Below, piece by piece: positions 33,947-41,114 of a stretch of 41,114 nucleotides of DNA (position 1 is its first letter; each line of letters begins with the position of its first letter). Source of the DNA: CAZOKO01 sp964580455 (GTDB lineage Bacteria; Desulfobacterota; WTBG01); assembly GCA_964580455.1 (NCBI GenBank), contig CAZOKO010000007.1, forward strand, positions 1 through 41,114. Reading direction: 5' to 3'. The notes beneath the pieces were generated by a model that did not search any database, was not told the DNA's origin, and saw only the letters and a program-made list of their open reading frames with translations. Position numbers and translations under genes: made by a program.

Positions 33947-34882
33947 ATGCAGCAGGATACATTCAAAAAACTGAGTAAAGATGTAAGGGGGAAGATATTA
34001 TCGCATGTTCCCTTAAGCCGCTATACCTCTTTGAAAGTGGGCGGACCTGCTGACATAATGATTTATCCTTCAGACCTAACGGAGCTTCAAGCGGTCATTC
34101 AGTTTAGCCGGACCCATGCCATTCCTTACTTCATCATGGGCAGGGGTACAAATCTATTAATAAAGGATGGTGGCATAAGGGGTATCGCTATCAGACTGTC
34201 TCTCGGTTTTAAAAGGCTAAAAACAATTGATGTTTCCCGAAGTCACACAAGCGTGCTGGTAGAAGCCGGTGTATCATTAAGGAGACTCCTTGAGTTTTCT
34301 ACAGAAAAGTGTCTTTCAGGTTTGGAGTTTTTAAGTGGTATCCCCGGCTCAATGGGTGGTGCCTTAGCTATGAACTCCGGAGCCAGGGGAAAAGAGATGA
34401 AGGACATTACTGAATCCATAACCCTGATTACACCCCGGGCAGAAGTAATAGAAAAAAGGAAAGGGCAGTTAAGATTCAAATATAGAAAGTTACATCTGCC
34501 AGCCGGCACTATCATTTTGAAAGCACTGATTCGAATGAAGCACGGCAGCCGGGAAAGAATATTGAGCGAAATTGAAAAAATCAAAAGGCAGCGAATACAA
34601 ACCCAGCCTCTCAATCTGCCCAGTGCAGGATCTGTATTCAAAAATCCTCCTGGGAAATCAGCAGGTCAACTGGTGGAGCAGACAGGCCTTAAAGGATTTC
34701 AGACAGGAAAGGCCAAAATCTCGGAAAAACATGCAAACTTTATCGTAAATCTGGGTGGTGCGACTGCAAAGGATATATTATCACTTATGGAAATCATGCA
34801 AAAAAGAGTCTTACAGGATACGGGAATTAGGCTTGAACCAGAAATAAAAATAGCAGGGGAAAATGGCAAGATCGGCTCATAA
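33947..34882 (+). CDS. murB: UDP-N-acetylenolpyruvoylglucosamine reductase
   Basis: 311 residues. FAD-binding PP-loop features YTSLKVGGPAD and GRGTNLLIKDGG are followed by SGIPGSMGGALAMNSGA. The catalytic Ser region is SAGSVFKNPPG, and the C-terminus ISEKHANFIVNLGGATAKDI includes the family's Glu/His-Asn-Phe motif. The compact C-terminal part fits a type II MurB. It reduces the enolpyruvyl group to form UDP-MurNAc. The end overlaps ddl by 20 nt. Confidence 0.96.
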   Translation: MQQDTFKKLSKDVRGKILSHVPLSRYTSLKVGGPADIMIYPSDLTELQAVIQFSRTHAIPYFIMGRGTNLLIKDGGIRGIAIRLSLGFKRLKTIDVSRSHTSVLVEAGVSLRRLLEFSTEKCLSGLEFLSGIPGSMGGALAMNSGARGKEMKDITESITLITPRAEVIEKRKGQLRFKYRKLHLPAGTIILKALIRMKHGSRERILSEIEKIKRQRIQTQPLNLPSAGSVFKNPPGKSAGQLVEQTGLKGFQTGKAKISEKHANFIVNLGGATAKDILSLMEIMQKRVLQDTGIRLEPEIKIAGENGKIGS

Positions 34883-35828
34883 CAGATATAAAGACAAAAG
34901 GATTGGAGTCCTGATGGGTGGCGTTTCTGCCGAACGGGAAATTTCGCTGCGCTCAGGTCGAGCCATTCGCAAAGCTTTATTAAAGAAAAACTACAAAGTC
35001 TATTCCATTGATGTCACTACCTCTCTGGCACAAACACTTCTCAAAAAGAAGATTGAAGTTGCCTTCATATCCCTTCATGGAAAATGGGGGGAGGATGGAA
35101 CTGTTCAGGGATTGCTGGAGATCATGCAGATACCATACACCGGCTCGGGAGTTCTGGCAAGTGCTCTTGCCCTACACAAGGGGATGACCAAGAAAATTTT
35201 AAGCTACCACCGACTTCCCACTGCCGGTTTTCAAATTCTAAAGGCAGAAGAAATTAAACGTGCAGATTTTCATCGAAAAATAGAAATCTCTCTTCCGCTC
35301 GTCATTAAACCGACTGCCGAAGGATCAACTATTGGAACCAGTATTGTTAAACAGAAAAGGAGTCTTAGAAATGCCTGTTTAAAAGCAGCCCGATTCGATC
35401 AACAAGTACTGCTGGAACAATTTATCGAAGGCAAAGAAATAACTGCAGGAATCTTAAATGGTGAAACACTTCCCCTGATTGAGATTGTTCCCAGAGATGG
35501 TTTCTACAATTATCAATCTAAATATACTCCCGGCAAAACCGATTACATCACACCTGCTCGTGTAAGGAAAAGCGTGACTCTTAAGATTCAGCAACTGGCA
35601 CTCAAGGCATATCATACTCTCGGTTGTGAGGGGGCAGCGCGTGTTGATTTCATTTTAAGCCATAAAAAGAGTCAGCCTTATATCCTCGAAATCAACACCA
35701 TACCAGGCTTGACCGAAACAAGTCTGCTTCCCATGGCAGCTAATCATGCTGGAGTAGATTTCGAAAACCTGGCTGAGAAGATGATACTCAATGCTCGTTT
35801 AAAAGGGTTAACCCTGAGGGGTGGCTAA
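34863..35828 (+). CDS. ddl: D-alanine:D-alanine ligase
   Basis: 321 residues, ATP-grasp enzyme of DdlB size. GVLMGGVSAEREISLRSG at the N-terminus, SLHGKWGEDGTVQGLLE, IKPTAEGSTIGTSIV, the EGKEITAGIL core and the closing EINTIPGLTETSLLP with metal-binding Glu/Asn are all present. It makes the D-Ala-D-Ala used by MurF. Its ribosome site AGGGGAA lies inside murB. After its stop the mRNA can form a long-range hairpin reaching toward ftsQ. Confidence 0.96.
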   Translation: MARSAHNRYKDKRIGVLMGGVSAEREISLRSGRAIRKALLKKNYKVYSIDVTTSLAQTLLKKKIEVAFISLHGKWGEDGTVQGLLEIMQIPYTGSGVLASALALHKGMTKKILSYHRLPTAGFQILKAEEIKRADFHRKIEISLPLVIKPTAEGSTIGTSIVKQKRSLRNACLKAARFDQQVLLEQFIEGKEITAGILNGETLPLIEIVPRDGFYNYQSKYTPGKTDYITPARVRKSVTLKIQQLALKAYHTLGCEGAARVDFILSHKKSQPYILEINTIPGLTETSLLPMAANHAGVDFENLAEKMILNARLKGLTLRGG

Positions 35829-35881
35829 AAATATGAACTCATCAAATTCTTTTTTATCAATTAGAATAAAAGCCACCCCTC
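35816..35881 (+). promoter_or_regulatory. Long-range hairpin between ddl and ftsQ
   Basis: GAGGGGTGGCT (35816-35826, covering the ddl stop codon) pairs perfectly over 11 bp with AGCCACCCCTC (35871-35881), leaving a 44-nt AT-rich loop. A T-rich but broken stretch follows. It could act as an attenuator or processing signal in the dcw transcript; that role is inferred. Confidence 0.5.
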
Positions 35882-35914
35882 TATTTAAAAGCTATTTTTA
35901 AGGCAACTTTACTC

Positions 35915-36811
35915 ATGACAACTGCTGCACTGAGCTATAGAACAAAAAAATCGAGAAACTCCAGGAAGACAATCCCCAGAAAAACAGCAAAGGGTAAAAG
36001 GAATCTTACACACATCTTTCACTCTTGTCTTAAATATACTCTGATTAGTTTGGGTATTGTATTCATTACTATCGCTTCAATTATACTTTATAAAGAAATC
36101 TTAAAAACATCCTACTTTCAAGTGAAAGAGATCCAGGTAGAAGGATGTTTCAGACATGCAAAAGCCCAAATTCCATATATAGCTGGCATAAAACCACCGG
36201 CGAATCTGCTTTCACTTAACCTTAAGAACATCTGTCAATGTCTGGAAAACTCACCCTGGATAGAGAAGGCAAAGGTTAAACGAATATTTCCTGACAAGCT
36301 GGAAATCAGTATCATCGAGAGAAAGCCTGTAGCTCTGATAAATTTAAACCAGCTTTATCTGGTCGATGAGAAAGGTACCATCTTTAAAAAGGCGGTATTA
36401 GAAGACGGGCTGTCTTTTCCTGTCTTAACCGGGGTTACCTGGGAAAATCTGATGAATCAGCAGGAAATCTACACACATCTAATCACTCAAACGCTGACCC
36501 TTATGTCTCTTTTTGACAAAGAAGGGATAGACAACTCTGCTATTTCCGAGATTCATTTAGACGTAAACTTTGGACTGACTGTTTTTACTACCCACTATGC
36601 CACTAAAATAGAGATGGGGTTTTCTCCCTTTCAAGAAAAGTGCACACATTTGCGCACAATAATGGATGATCTTAAACGGAAGGACCTCATCCCCCAAACT
36701 ATAGACCTCAATTACAGACATAAAGCTTTTGTTAAGATTAAACCACAACACAAAGAAAATGAATTCATCATGAAAGGAGGTGAAAAACAATGGAAAAAAA
36801 TGGAAATCTAA
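35915..36811 (+). CDS. ftsQ: Cell division protein FtsQ/DivIB
   Basis: 298 residues. A very basic cytoplasmic tail of about 35 residues precedes one membrane segment (about 43-62), then a POTRA domain (about 68-135, FQVKEIQVEGCF ... NLLSLNLKNICQCLENSPWIEKAKVKR) and the FtsQ beta domain (KLEISIIERKPVALI ... LYLVDEKGTIFKK). FtsQ links FtsL/FtsB to the divisome. The last 22 nt overlap ftsA, and the ftsA ribosome site lies inside ftsQ. Confidence 0.93.
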   Translation: MTTAALSYRTKKSRNSRKTIPRKTAKGKRNLTHIFHSCLKYTLISLGIVFITIASIILYKEILKTSYFQVKEIQVEGCFRHAKAQIPYIAGIKPPANLLSLNLKNICQCLENSPWIEKAKVKRIFPDKLEISIIERKPVALINLNQLYLVDEKGTIFKKAVLEDGLSFPVLTGVTWENLMNQQEIYTHLITQTLTLMSLFDKEGIDNSAISEIHLDVNFGLTVFTTHYATKIEMGFSPFQEKCTHLRTIMDDLKRKDLIPQTIDLNYRHKAFVKIKPQHKENEFIMKGGEKQWKKMEI

Positions 36812-38022
36812 TTGTTGGGCTGGACCTCGGTACAACAAAGACCTGCGCTATCGTTGGAGAAATCAGTACTGAAGGGGTCGACATTATTGGCTTCGGCAGC
36901 ACTCTCTCCAAGGGGTTAAGGAAAGGTATGGTGATTGATATTGAGAAGACTGCAACCTCTATCAGTAAGGTTGTTGAAGAAGCAGAACTAATGTCAGGCT
37001 GCAATATCAGTTCAGTCTATACCGGGATTGCAGGCAGCCACATCCAGGGACTCAACAGTCATGGAGTCATTGGGATAAAAGATCACGAGGTGAGAAAGAA
37101 TGATATCGATAGAGTCATTGAGGCAGCCAAAGCCATGGCCATCCCTCTGGATAGAGAGATTATACATGTGCTCCCTCAGGAATTTATCGTTGATGAACAA
37201 AATGGCATCCACGACCCCTTAGGAATGTCAGGAGTGAGGCTGGAGGCAAAGGTACATATGGTTACCGGTGCGGCAGCTTCTGCACAAAACATCATAAAAT
37301 GTGCCAACCGTAATGGGCTGTCTGTAAAAGAACTGGTTCTTCAGCCCCTTGCTTCCTGTGAATCCACTCTGGAGGTTGATGAAAGGGAACTTGGTGTAGC
37401 TTTAGTGGATATCGGGGGAGGCACCACTGATATCGCAATCTTACACGGGGGCAGCATTCGAAACACCTCTGTGCTTCCACTGGGAGGAAATCACCTCACC
37501 TCAGACATAGCCGTAGGACTCAGAACTCCTCTAAAGCAGGCAGAAGAGCTTAAATTGCAACACGGATCCGCCTTAAGTTCTCTCACTTCAAATGATGAAA
37601 CTATCGAAGTTACCTGTATGGGAGGAAGGCAACCCCAAAAAGTTTCAAAGAAATTCCTCTGTCAGATTATACAATCACGAGTGGAAGAAATATTTAACCT
37701 CGTCCACAAAGAAATTACACGATCCGGATATAAGGAACTTATTGCCTCAGGAGTTGTGCTAACAGGTGGAACTTCTTTGCTTGAAGGGATAGTTGAACAT
37801 GGCGAGCAGATTCTAGATATTCCGGTAAGAGTGGGATATCCCAACAGCGTAGGAGGGCTATCAGAAATCGTAAAGAGCCCTGTCTATGCAACAGCTGTCG
37901 GGCTTGTACTTTATGGTAGAAACCATATATCAGATCCCAACTATAAAAAGGGAGGTAAAAAAATATTCACCGGGGTAACCCATGGTGTGAAAAACTGGTT
38001 TGTTGAAAGTTTTTTAAATTAA
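36790..38022 (+). CDS. ftsA: Cell division protein FtsA
   Basis: 410 residues, actin/HSP70-fold ATPase. Phosphate-binding GLDLGTTKTCAIVGE (about 10-24), the SHI/1C-domain region typical of FtsA rather than MreB, VDIGGGTTDIAIL (about 207-219) and the adenosine loop VVLTGGTSLLEG are all present. The last residues (GVKNWFVESFLN) form the amphipathic helix that anchors FtsZ filaments to the membrane. A strong AAAGGAGG lies upstream of ATG within ftsQ. Confidence 0.96.
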   Translation: MEKNGNLIVGLDLGTTKTCAIVGEISTEGVDIIGFGSTLSKGLRKGMVIDIEKTATSISKVVEEAELMSGCNISSVYTGIAGSHIQGLNSHGVIGIKDHEVRKNDIDRVIEAAKAMAIPLDREIIHVLPQEFIVDEQNGIHDPLGMSGVRLEAKVHMVTGAAASAQNIIKCANRNGLSVKELVLQPLASCESTLEVDERELGVALVDIGGGTTDIAILHGGSIRNTSVLPLGGNHLTSDIAVGLRTPLKQAEELKLQHGSALSSLTSNDETIEVTCMGGRQPQKVSKKFLCQIIQSRVEEIFNLVHKEITRSGYKELIASGVVLTGGTSLLEGIVEHGEQILDIPVRVGYPNSVGGLSEIVKSPVYATAVGLVLYGRNHISDPNYKKGGKKIFTGVTHGVKNWFVESFLN

Positions 38023-38027
38023 AAGCA

Positions 38028-38052
38028 ACCACAAAGACACAAAGAACACAAA
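38028..38052. repeat. CACAAAG-type repeat arm between ftsA and ftsZ
   Basis: AACCACAAAGACACAAAGAA and the following CACAAAG are three near-repeats of an 8-9-nt unit. It is a single arm related to elements A-D and separates ftsA from the ftsZ ribosome site. Confidence 0.5.
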
Positions 38053-38083
38053 GTTTAAATAACATTAAAGAAAGGAGAAAAAA

Positions 38084-39271
38084 ATGAGTAGCTTATTTGA
38101 AATCGAGGAAGACTTGGGACAGGTTGCTAAAATCAAGGTCATCGGTATTGGCGGTGGTGGATGTAATGCCGTTAACACCATGATAACCTCTCGATTAGAA
38201 GGAGTGGAGTTTATCGTAGCTAATACCGACCTACAGGCATTAGGAAATTCACTTGCATCCACAAAACTGCAACTGGGTGCCAGATTGACTAAGGGGCTGG
38301 GTGCAGGGGCAAATCCCGAAATTGGAATGAATGCTACTATCGAGGACACAGATAAATTGAGGGAGGAACTCAGTGGAGCCGATATGATCTTTATTACAGC
38401 CGGACTGGGTGGTGGAACAGGCACTGGTGGAGCACCGATTGTGGCAGATATTGCCAAAGAACTGGGTGCACTTACCGTAGCAGTTGTCACTAAACCGTTT
38501 CTCTTTGAGGGAAAAAGGAGGCAGCAGGTTGCAGAGCAAGGTCTGGAAGAACTCAAGAAATCCGTTGATACTCTCATCACCATACCCAATCAACGTCTGC
38601 TCAACATAAGTGACAGGAGTATGTCTCTAATAGAAAGCTTTAAAAATGCTGATGAGGTCCTGCTTCATGCTGCTAAATCGATCTCTGATCTGATCACTAT
38701 CACGGGGTTAATCAATCTGGACTTTGCCGATGTAAAAACTATCATGTCTGAAATGGGGATGGCTTTTATGGGAATAGGAACTGCCTCGGGTGAAAACAAA
38801 GCGATAGAGGCAACACAGAAGGCTATATCCAGTCCCCTGTTGGAAGACATCTCAATCAATGGGGCACGAGGTTTACTCATAAATATCACAGGCGGCGAGA
38901 ACCTTGCCCTTCATGAAGTCAATGATGCTTCAACCCTGATCCAGGAAGAAGCTGATGAAGAAGCCAACATCATTTTCGGTGCTGTTATAGATCCTGAAAT
39001 GGAAGATGAAATTCGCATCACGGTAATTGCAACTGGATTTGAAGCATGCGGAGAAAAAAGGATAACAGAATTAAAAAAGACGATTGCTCAGTTACCTGAA
39101 TCAATTGACGATCAGGATATCCCTGCCTATCTGCGGAGTGATGTAAATAACGGCAATAGCAAATCAGCAGTAACTAAGGTTGGTACTATCATCAGTGATT
39201 TTGAAAATGATGAATATGATATTCCCACTTTCTTAAGAAGTAACGAAGGGCTGAAACATAGTGAGGCTTAA
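38084..39271 (+). CDS. ftsZ: Cell division tubulin FtsZ with two C-terminal peptides
   Basis: 395 residues with AAAGGAG upstream. GTP-binding features: IGGGGCNAVN (22-31), the tubulin signature GGGTGTG (109-115), and the T7 loop NLDFADVKTIM (about 207-217) that completes the neighbour's GTPase site. After the globular core (to about 318) a short linker follows. The conserved C-terminal peptide that binds FtsA and other partners appears twice: DIPAYLR (345-351) and DIPTFLR (379-385), each followed by Ser. Single copies are the rule in bacteria. A 61-nt gap with a repeat arm separates it from ftsA. Confidence 0.97.
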   Translation: MSSLFEIEEDLGQVAKIKVIGIGGGGCNAVNTMITSRLEGVEFIVANTDLQALGNSLASTKLQLGARLTKGLGAGANPEIGMNATIEDTDKLREELSGADMIFITAGLGGGTGTGGAPIVADIAKELGALTVAVVTKPFLFEGKRRQQVAEQGLEELKKSVDTLITIPNQRLLNISDRSMSLIESFKNADEVLLHAAKSISDLITITGLINLDFADVKTIMSEMGMAFMGIGTASGENKAIEATQKAISSPLLEDISINGARGLLINITGGENLALHEVNDASTLIQEEADEEANIIFGAVIDPEMEDEIRITVIATGFEACGEKRITELKKTIAQLPESIDDQDIPAYLRSDVNNGNSKSAVTKVGTIISDFENDEYDIPTFLRSNEGLKHSEA

Positions 39272-39333
39272 CATTTAAGGTTAAGAAATTTACACTGTCA
39301 TCCATTTTCGACAAGTTGCATATGCACGTTTAA

Positions 39334-41037
39334 ATGAGCAGGCTACCGTCTCGCACACTACTTAAAAATACTAATGCCTTACTCTCTGAAGAGAAAGGAA
39401 CGGTTAAAAAACCATGGAATAGTAAAACAACTATTGTTTTAACTTATCCCAACAGGTATTATATTGGGATGTCCAACCTCGGATTCCAGAGCATCTATCA
39501 CCTTCTTAACAATCTTCCCGATACGCTGTGCGAAAGGGCATTTCTACCTGAGCGAGAAGAACAGTGGGAACTGAAAAGGTCTCAAAGTGTACTCTTCAGC
39601 CTTGAGTCATTCCATCCTTTAGGTGACTTTCAACTTATTGCCTTTTCTCTTTCCTTTGAAAACGATTATGCAAACATCTTAACCATTCTCGAACTTGCCA
39701 GAATCCCCCTCTTAAGCGCTGAGAGAGGAGACGAGTACCCTCTTATCATAGCAGGTGGCATCTGCGTTTTTCTCAACCCGGAACCCCTGGCAGAATTCAT
39801 TGACCTTTTCATCATTGGAGAAGCAGAAGAAACACTCCCAAAACTAATCTCGCTTTACCAGCACTATCGGGATAAATCTGTTACAAAAGATATACTCTTA
39901 ACTCATCTGGCTCAGATTGATGGTGTATACGTACCCAGATTCTATCAGGTTTACTATGACTCTTCAGGCAAAATCAAATCTTTTAAACCCCGGGGGGGAG
40001 TACCCTCCAGGATAAAGATAAAAACCACCAGAAGGTTAGACCCCTTCCCTACCAGCTCTTCGATCATAACCCCTAACACAGAGTTCAGTAACATGTTCCT
40101 GATGGAAGTAAGCCGTGGCTGCTTACACCGCTGTAACTTCTGTGCCATTGGATGTGTTTACCAGACTTATCGAAAGAGAAGCTTAAAGAAACTTAAGGCA
40201 ATAGCCACTTCAGGATTACAACAACACCTTAAAATAGGTCTTATTGGTGCTACTCTTTCAGACCATCCTCAAATCACCTCGCTTTGCAACTTCATTATTC
40301 AGGAAGGAGGGAAATTTTCTGCAACTTCCATGAGAATAGACTCAATTGATGAGGAGTTAATCAGTCAATTTAAGAGAAGTGGGGTTCAGACTATCACCCT
40401 TGCTCCCGAGACAGGTTCTGAACGATTGAGAAAAGTGATAAATAAACACCTTTCCGATGAACAAATCTTCAACACATTGGAGATGATAGCACACCATCGA
40501 TTTCGCTATCTAAAGCTCTATTTTCTCATTGGCCTTCCTACAGAAGAAGCTGATGATATTGAACAAATTATTGAATTAACGAAAAAAATAAAACATCACC
40601 TCACAAAATCACAGCCCCGCTTAAGATATCCTGAAACCATCACCTTAAGTATCAATCCCTTTATTCCAAAACCTTCAACGCCCTTTCAGTGGCATCCTCT
40701 CGAGCACGTAACATCTCTTAAAAGCAAACTTAAAAAGATTCAAAAAAGCTTTAAAAAGGAAAGAAAGATAGTGGTTACCTGGGACCTTCCCAAGTGGAGT
40801 TATCTTCAATGCTTACTCAGCAGAGGAGACAGAAGAGTAGGAAAAATTCTTATGGCTGCTCATCATCTGGGAGGAAGCTTTCTTAAGGCTTATAGGCAAG
40901 TGGATATCAATCCGGATTTTTACACCTATCGGCAAAGAGAATTAGATGAAATCTTCCCCTGGGATTTCATCGACCATGGAGTAAGCAAACAATCCCTCGC
41001 CTCAAGGTACAAAAAAGCCTTGAGGAACAAGCTTTAA
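39334..41037 (+). CDS. Radical SAM protein (TIGR03960-like, short form)
   Basis: 567 residues. The N-terminal part (about 30-200) resembles the B12-binding-like Rossmann region of this family (YPNRYYIGMSNLGFQSIYHLLN, then LIIAGGICVFLNPEPLAEFIDLFIIGEAEE). The radical SAM cluster is C263-LHR-C267-NF-C270 in SRGCLHRCNFCAIGC. The C-terminus ends with FPWDFIDHGVSKQSLASRYKKAL, which is where longer members continue into a DUF2344 domain; that domain is absent here. The function of the family is not established. It lies 62 nt after ftsZ on the same strand, with no clear ribosome site before ATG 39334, and may be co-transcribed with the cluster. Confidence 0.85.
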   Translation: MSRLPSRTLLKNTNALLSEEKGTVKKPWNSKTTIVLTYPNRYYIGMSNLGFQSIYHLLNNLPDTLCERAFLPEREEQWELKRSQSVLFSLESFHPLGDFQLIAFSLSFENDYANILTILELARIPLLSAERGDEYPLIIAGGICVFLNPEPLAEFIDLFIIGEAEETLPKLISLYQHYRDKSVTKDILLTHLAQIDGVYVPRFYQVYYDSSGKIKSFKPRGGVPSRIKIKTTRRLDPFPTSSSIITPNTEFSNMFLMEVSRGCLHRCNFCAIGCVYQTYRKRSLKKLKAIATSGLQQHLKIGLIGATLSDHPQITSLCNFIIQEGGKFSATSMRIDSIDEELISQFKRSGVQTITLAPETGSERLRKVINKHLSDEQIFNTLEMIAHHRFRYLKLYFLIGLPTEEADDIEQIIELTKKIKHHLTKSQPRLRYPETITLSINPFIPKPSTPFQWHPLEHVTSLKSKLKKIQKSFKKERKIVVTWDLPKWSYLQCLLSRGDRRVGKILMAAHHLGGSFLKAYRQVDINPDFYTYRQRELDEIFPWDFIDHGVSKQSLASRYKKALRNKL

Positions 41038-41114
41038 TAAATCCGAAATTGAATATCAATATCTGCTTATCCATAATTCTCCAGTAACAATTGAGGAGTA
41101 GAAGGAACAGCATT

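Overview
The window looks like a metagenome-assembled scaffold from an uncultured, moderately AT-rich, diderm bacterium. The MurE-like ligase carries the DNPR motif of meso-diaminopimelate-adding enzymes, and a complete division and cell-wall (dcw) cluster with ftsL, ftsQ, ftsA and ftsZ is present. HDOD, HD-GYP and HD signalling genes and a PASTA-tailed FtsI recall Nitrospirota, Desulfobacterota and neighbouring candidate phyla, but no rRNA or other lineage marker fixes the phylum. A run of exactly 100 N (4136-4235) is a scaffold join, so the physical link between the first 4.1 kb and the rest is an assembly claim.

Layout. (1) 1-4135, accessory: the C-terminal half of an Eco57I/TaqI-like type IIG restriction-methyltransferase, a nuclease-like protein with a DUF5655-type C-terminus, a small cysteine-containing orphan, and a HigB/HigA-type toxin-antitoxin pair whose toxin runs into the gap. 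(2) 4236-9902: an orphan acidic protein, then a minus-strand block of M50 site-2 protease, membrane-anchored transglutaminase-like protein, ABC ATPase and ABC-2-type permease. (3) 10048-15689, minus strand: an HU/IHF protein, a nitroreductase, a sodium:solute symporter paired with an alkaline-phosphatase-superfamily enzyme, and an HD phosphohydrolase. (4) 15739-18194, minus strand: a signalling operon of a small frame-broken protein, an HDOD protein and a GAF/HD-GYP phosphodiesterase, closed by a clear intrinsic terminator. (5) 18483-20158: a convergent pair, inositol-monophosphatase family (+) and metallo-beta-lactamase fold (-). (6) 20515-41037, plus strand: mraZ, rsmH, ftsL, ftsI, murE, murF, a receiver-only response regulator, mraY, murD, ftsW, murG, murC, murB, ddl, ftsQ, ftsA, ftsZ and a radical SAM gene.

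The dcw block supplies the enzymes from UDP-MurNAc to lipid II (MurB-F, Ddl, MraY, MurG), the septal synthase pair FtsW/FtsI and the FtsQ/L/A/Z divisome core. Its promoter lies directly upstream of three 10-bp direct repeats that match known MraZ operators, so MraZ probably autoregulates the cluster. Unusual points are a receiver protein between murF and mraY, an FtsZ with two copies of the conserved C-terminal peptide, and an 11-bp long-range hairpin between ddl and ftsQ.

Intergenic DNA carries two dispersed repeat families that the genes do not explain: arrays with a 7-bp period (2925-2994, 8855-8944, 25837-25892), and inverted pairs of ACCACAGAG/ACCGCAGAG-type arms upstream of four minus-strand genes, with single arms between murE and murF and between ftsA and ftsZ. 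I found no transposase, tRNA, rRNA or CRISPR array. I did not identify a convincing wholly new system; the best leads are the FtsZ tail, the dcw receiver protein, the (AG)6 frame break beside the HDOD gene and the two repeat families.
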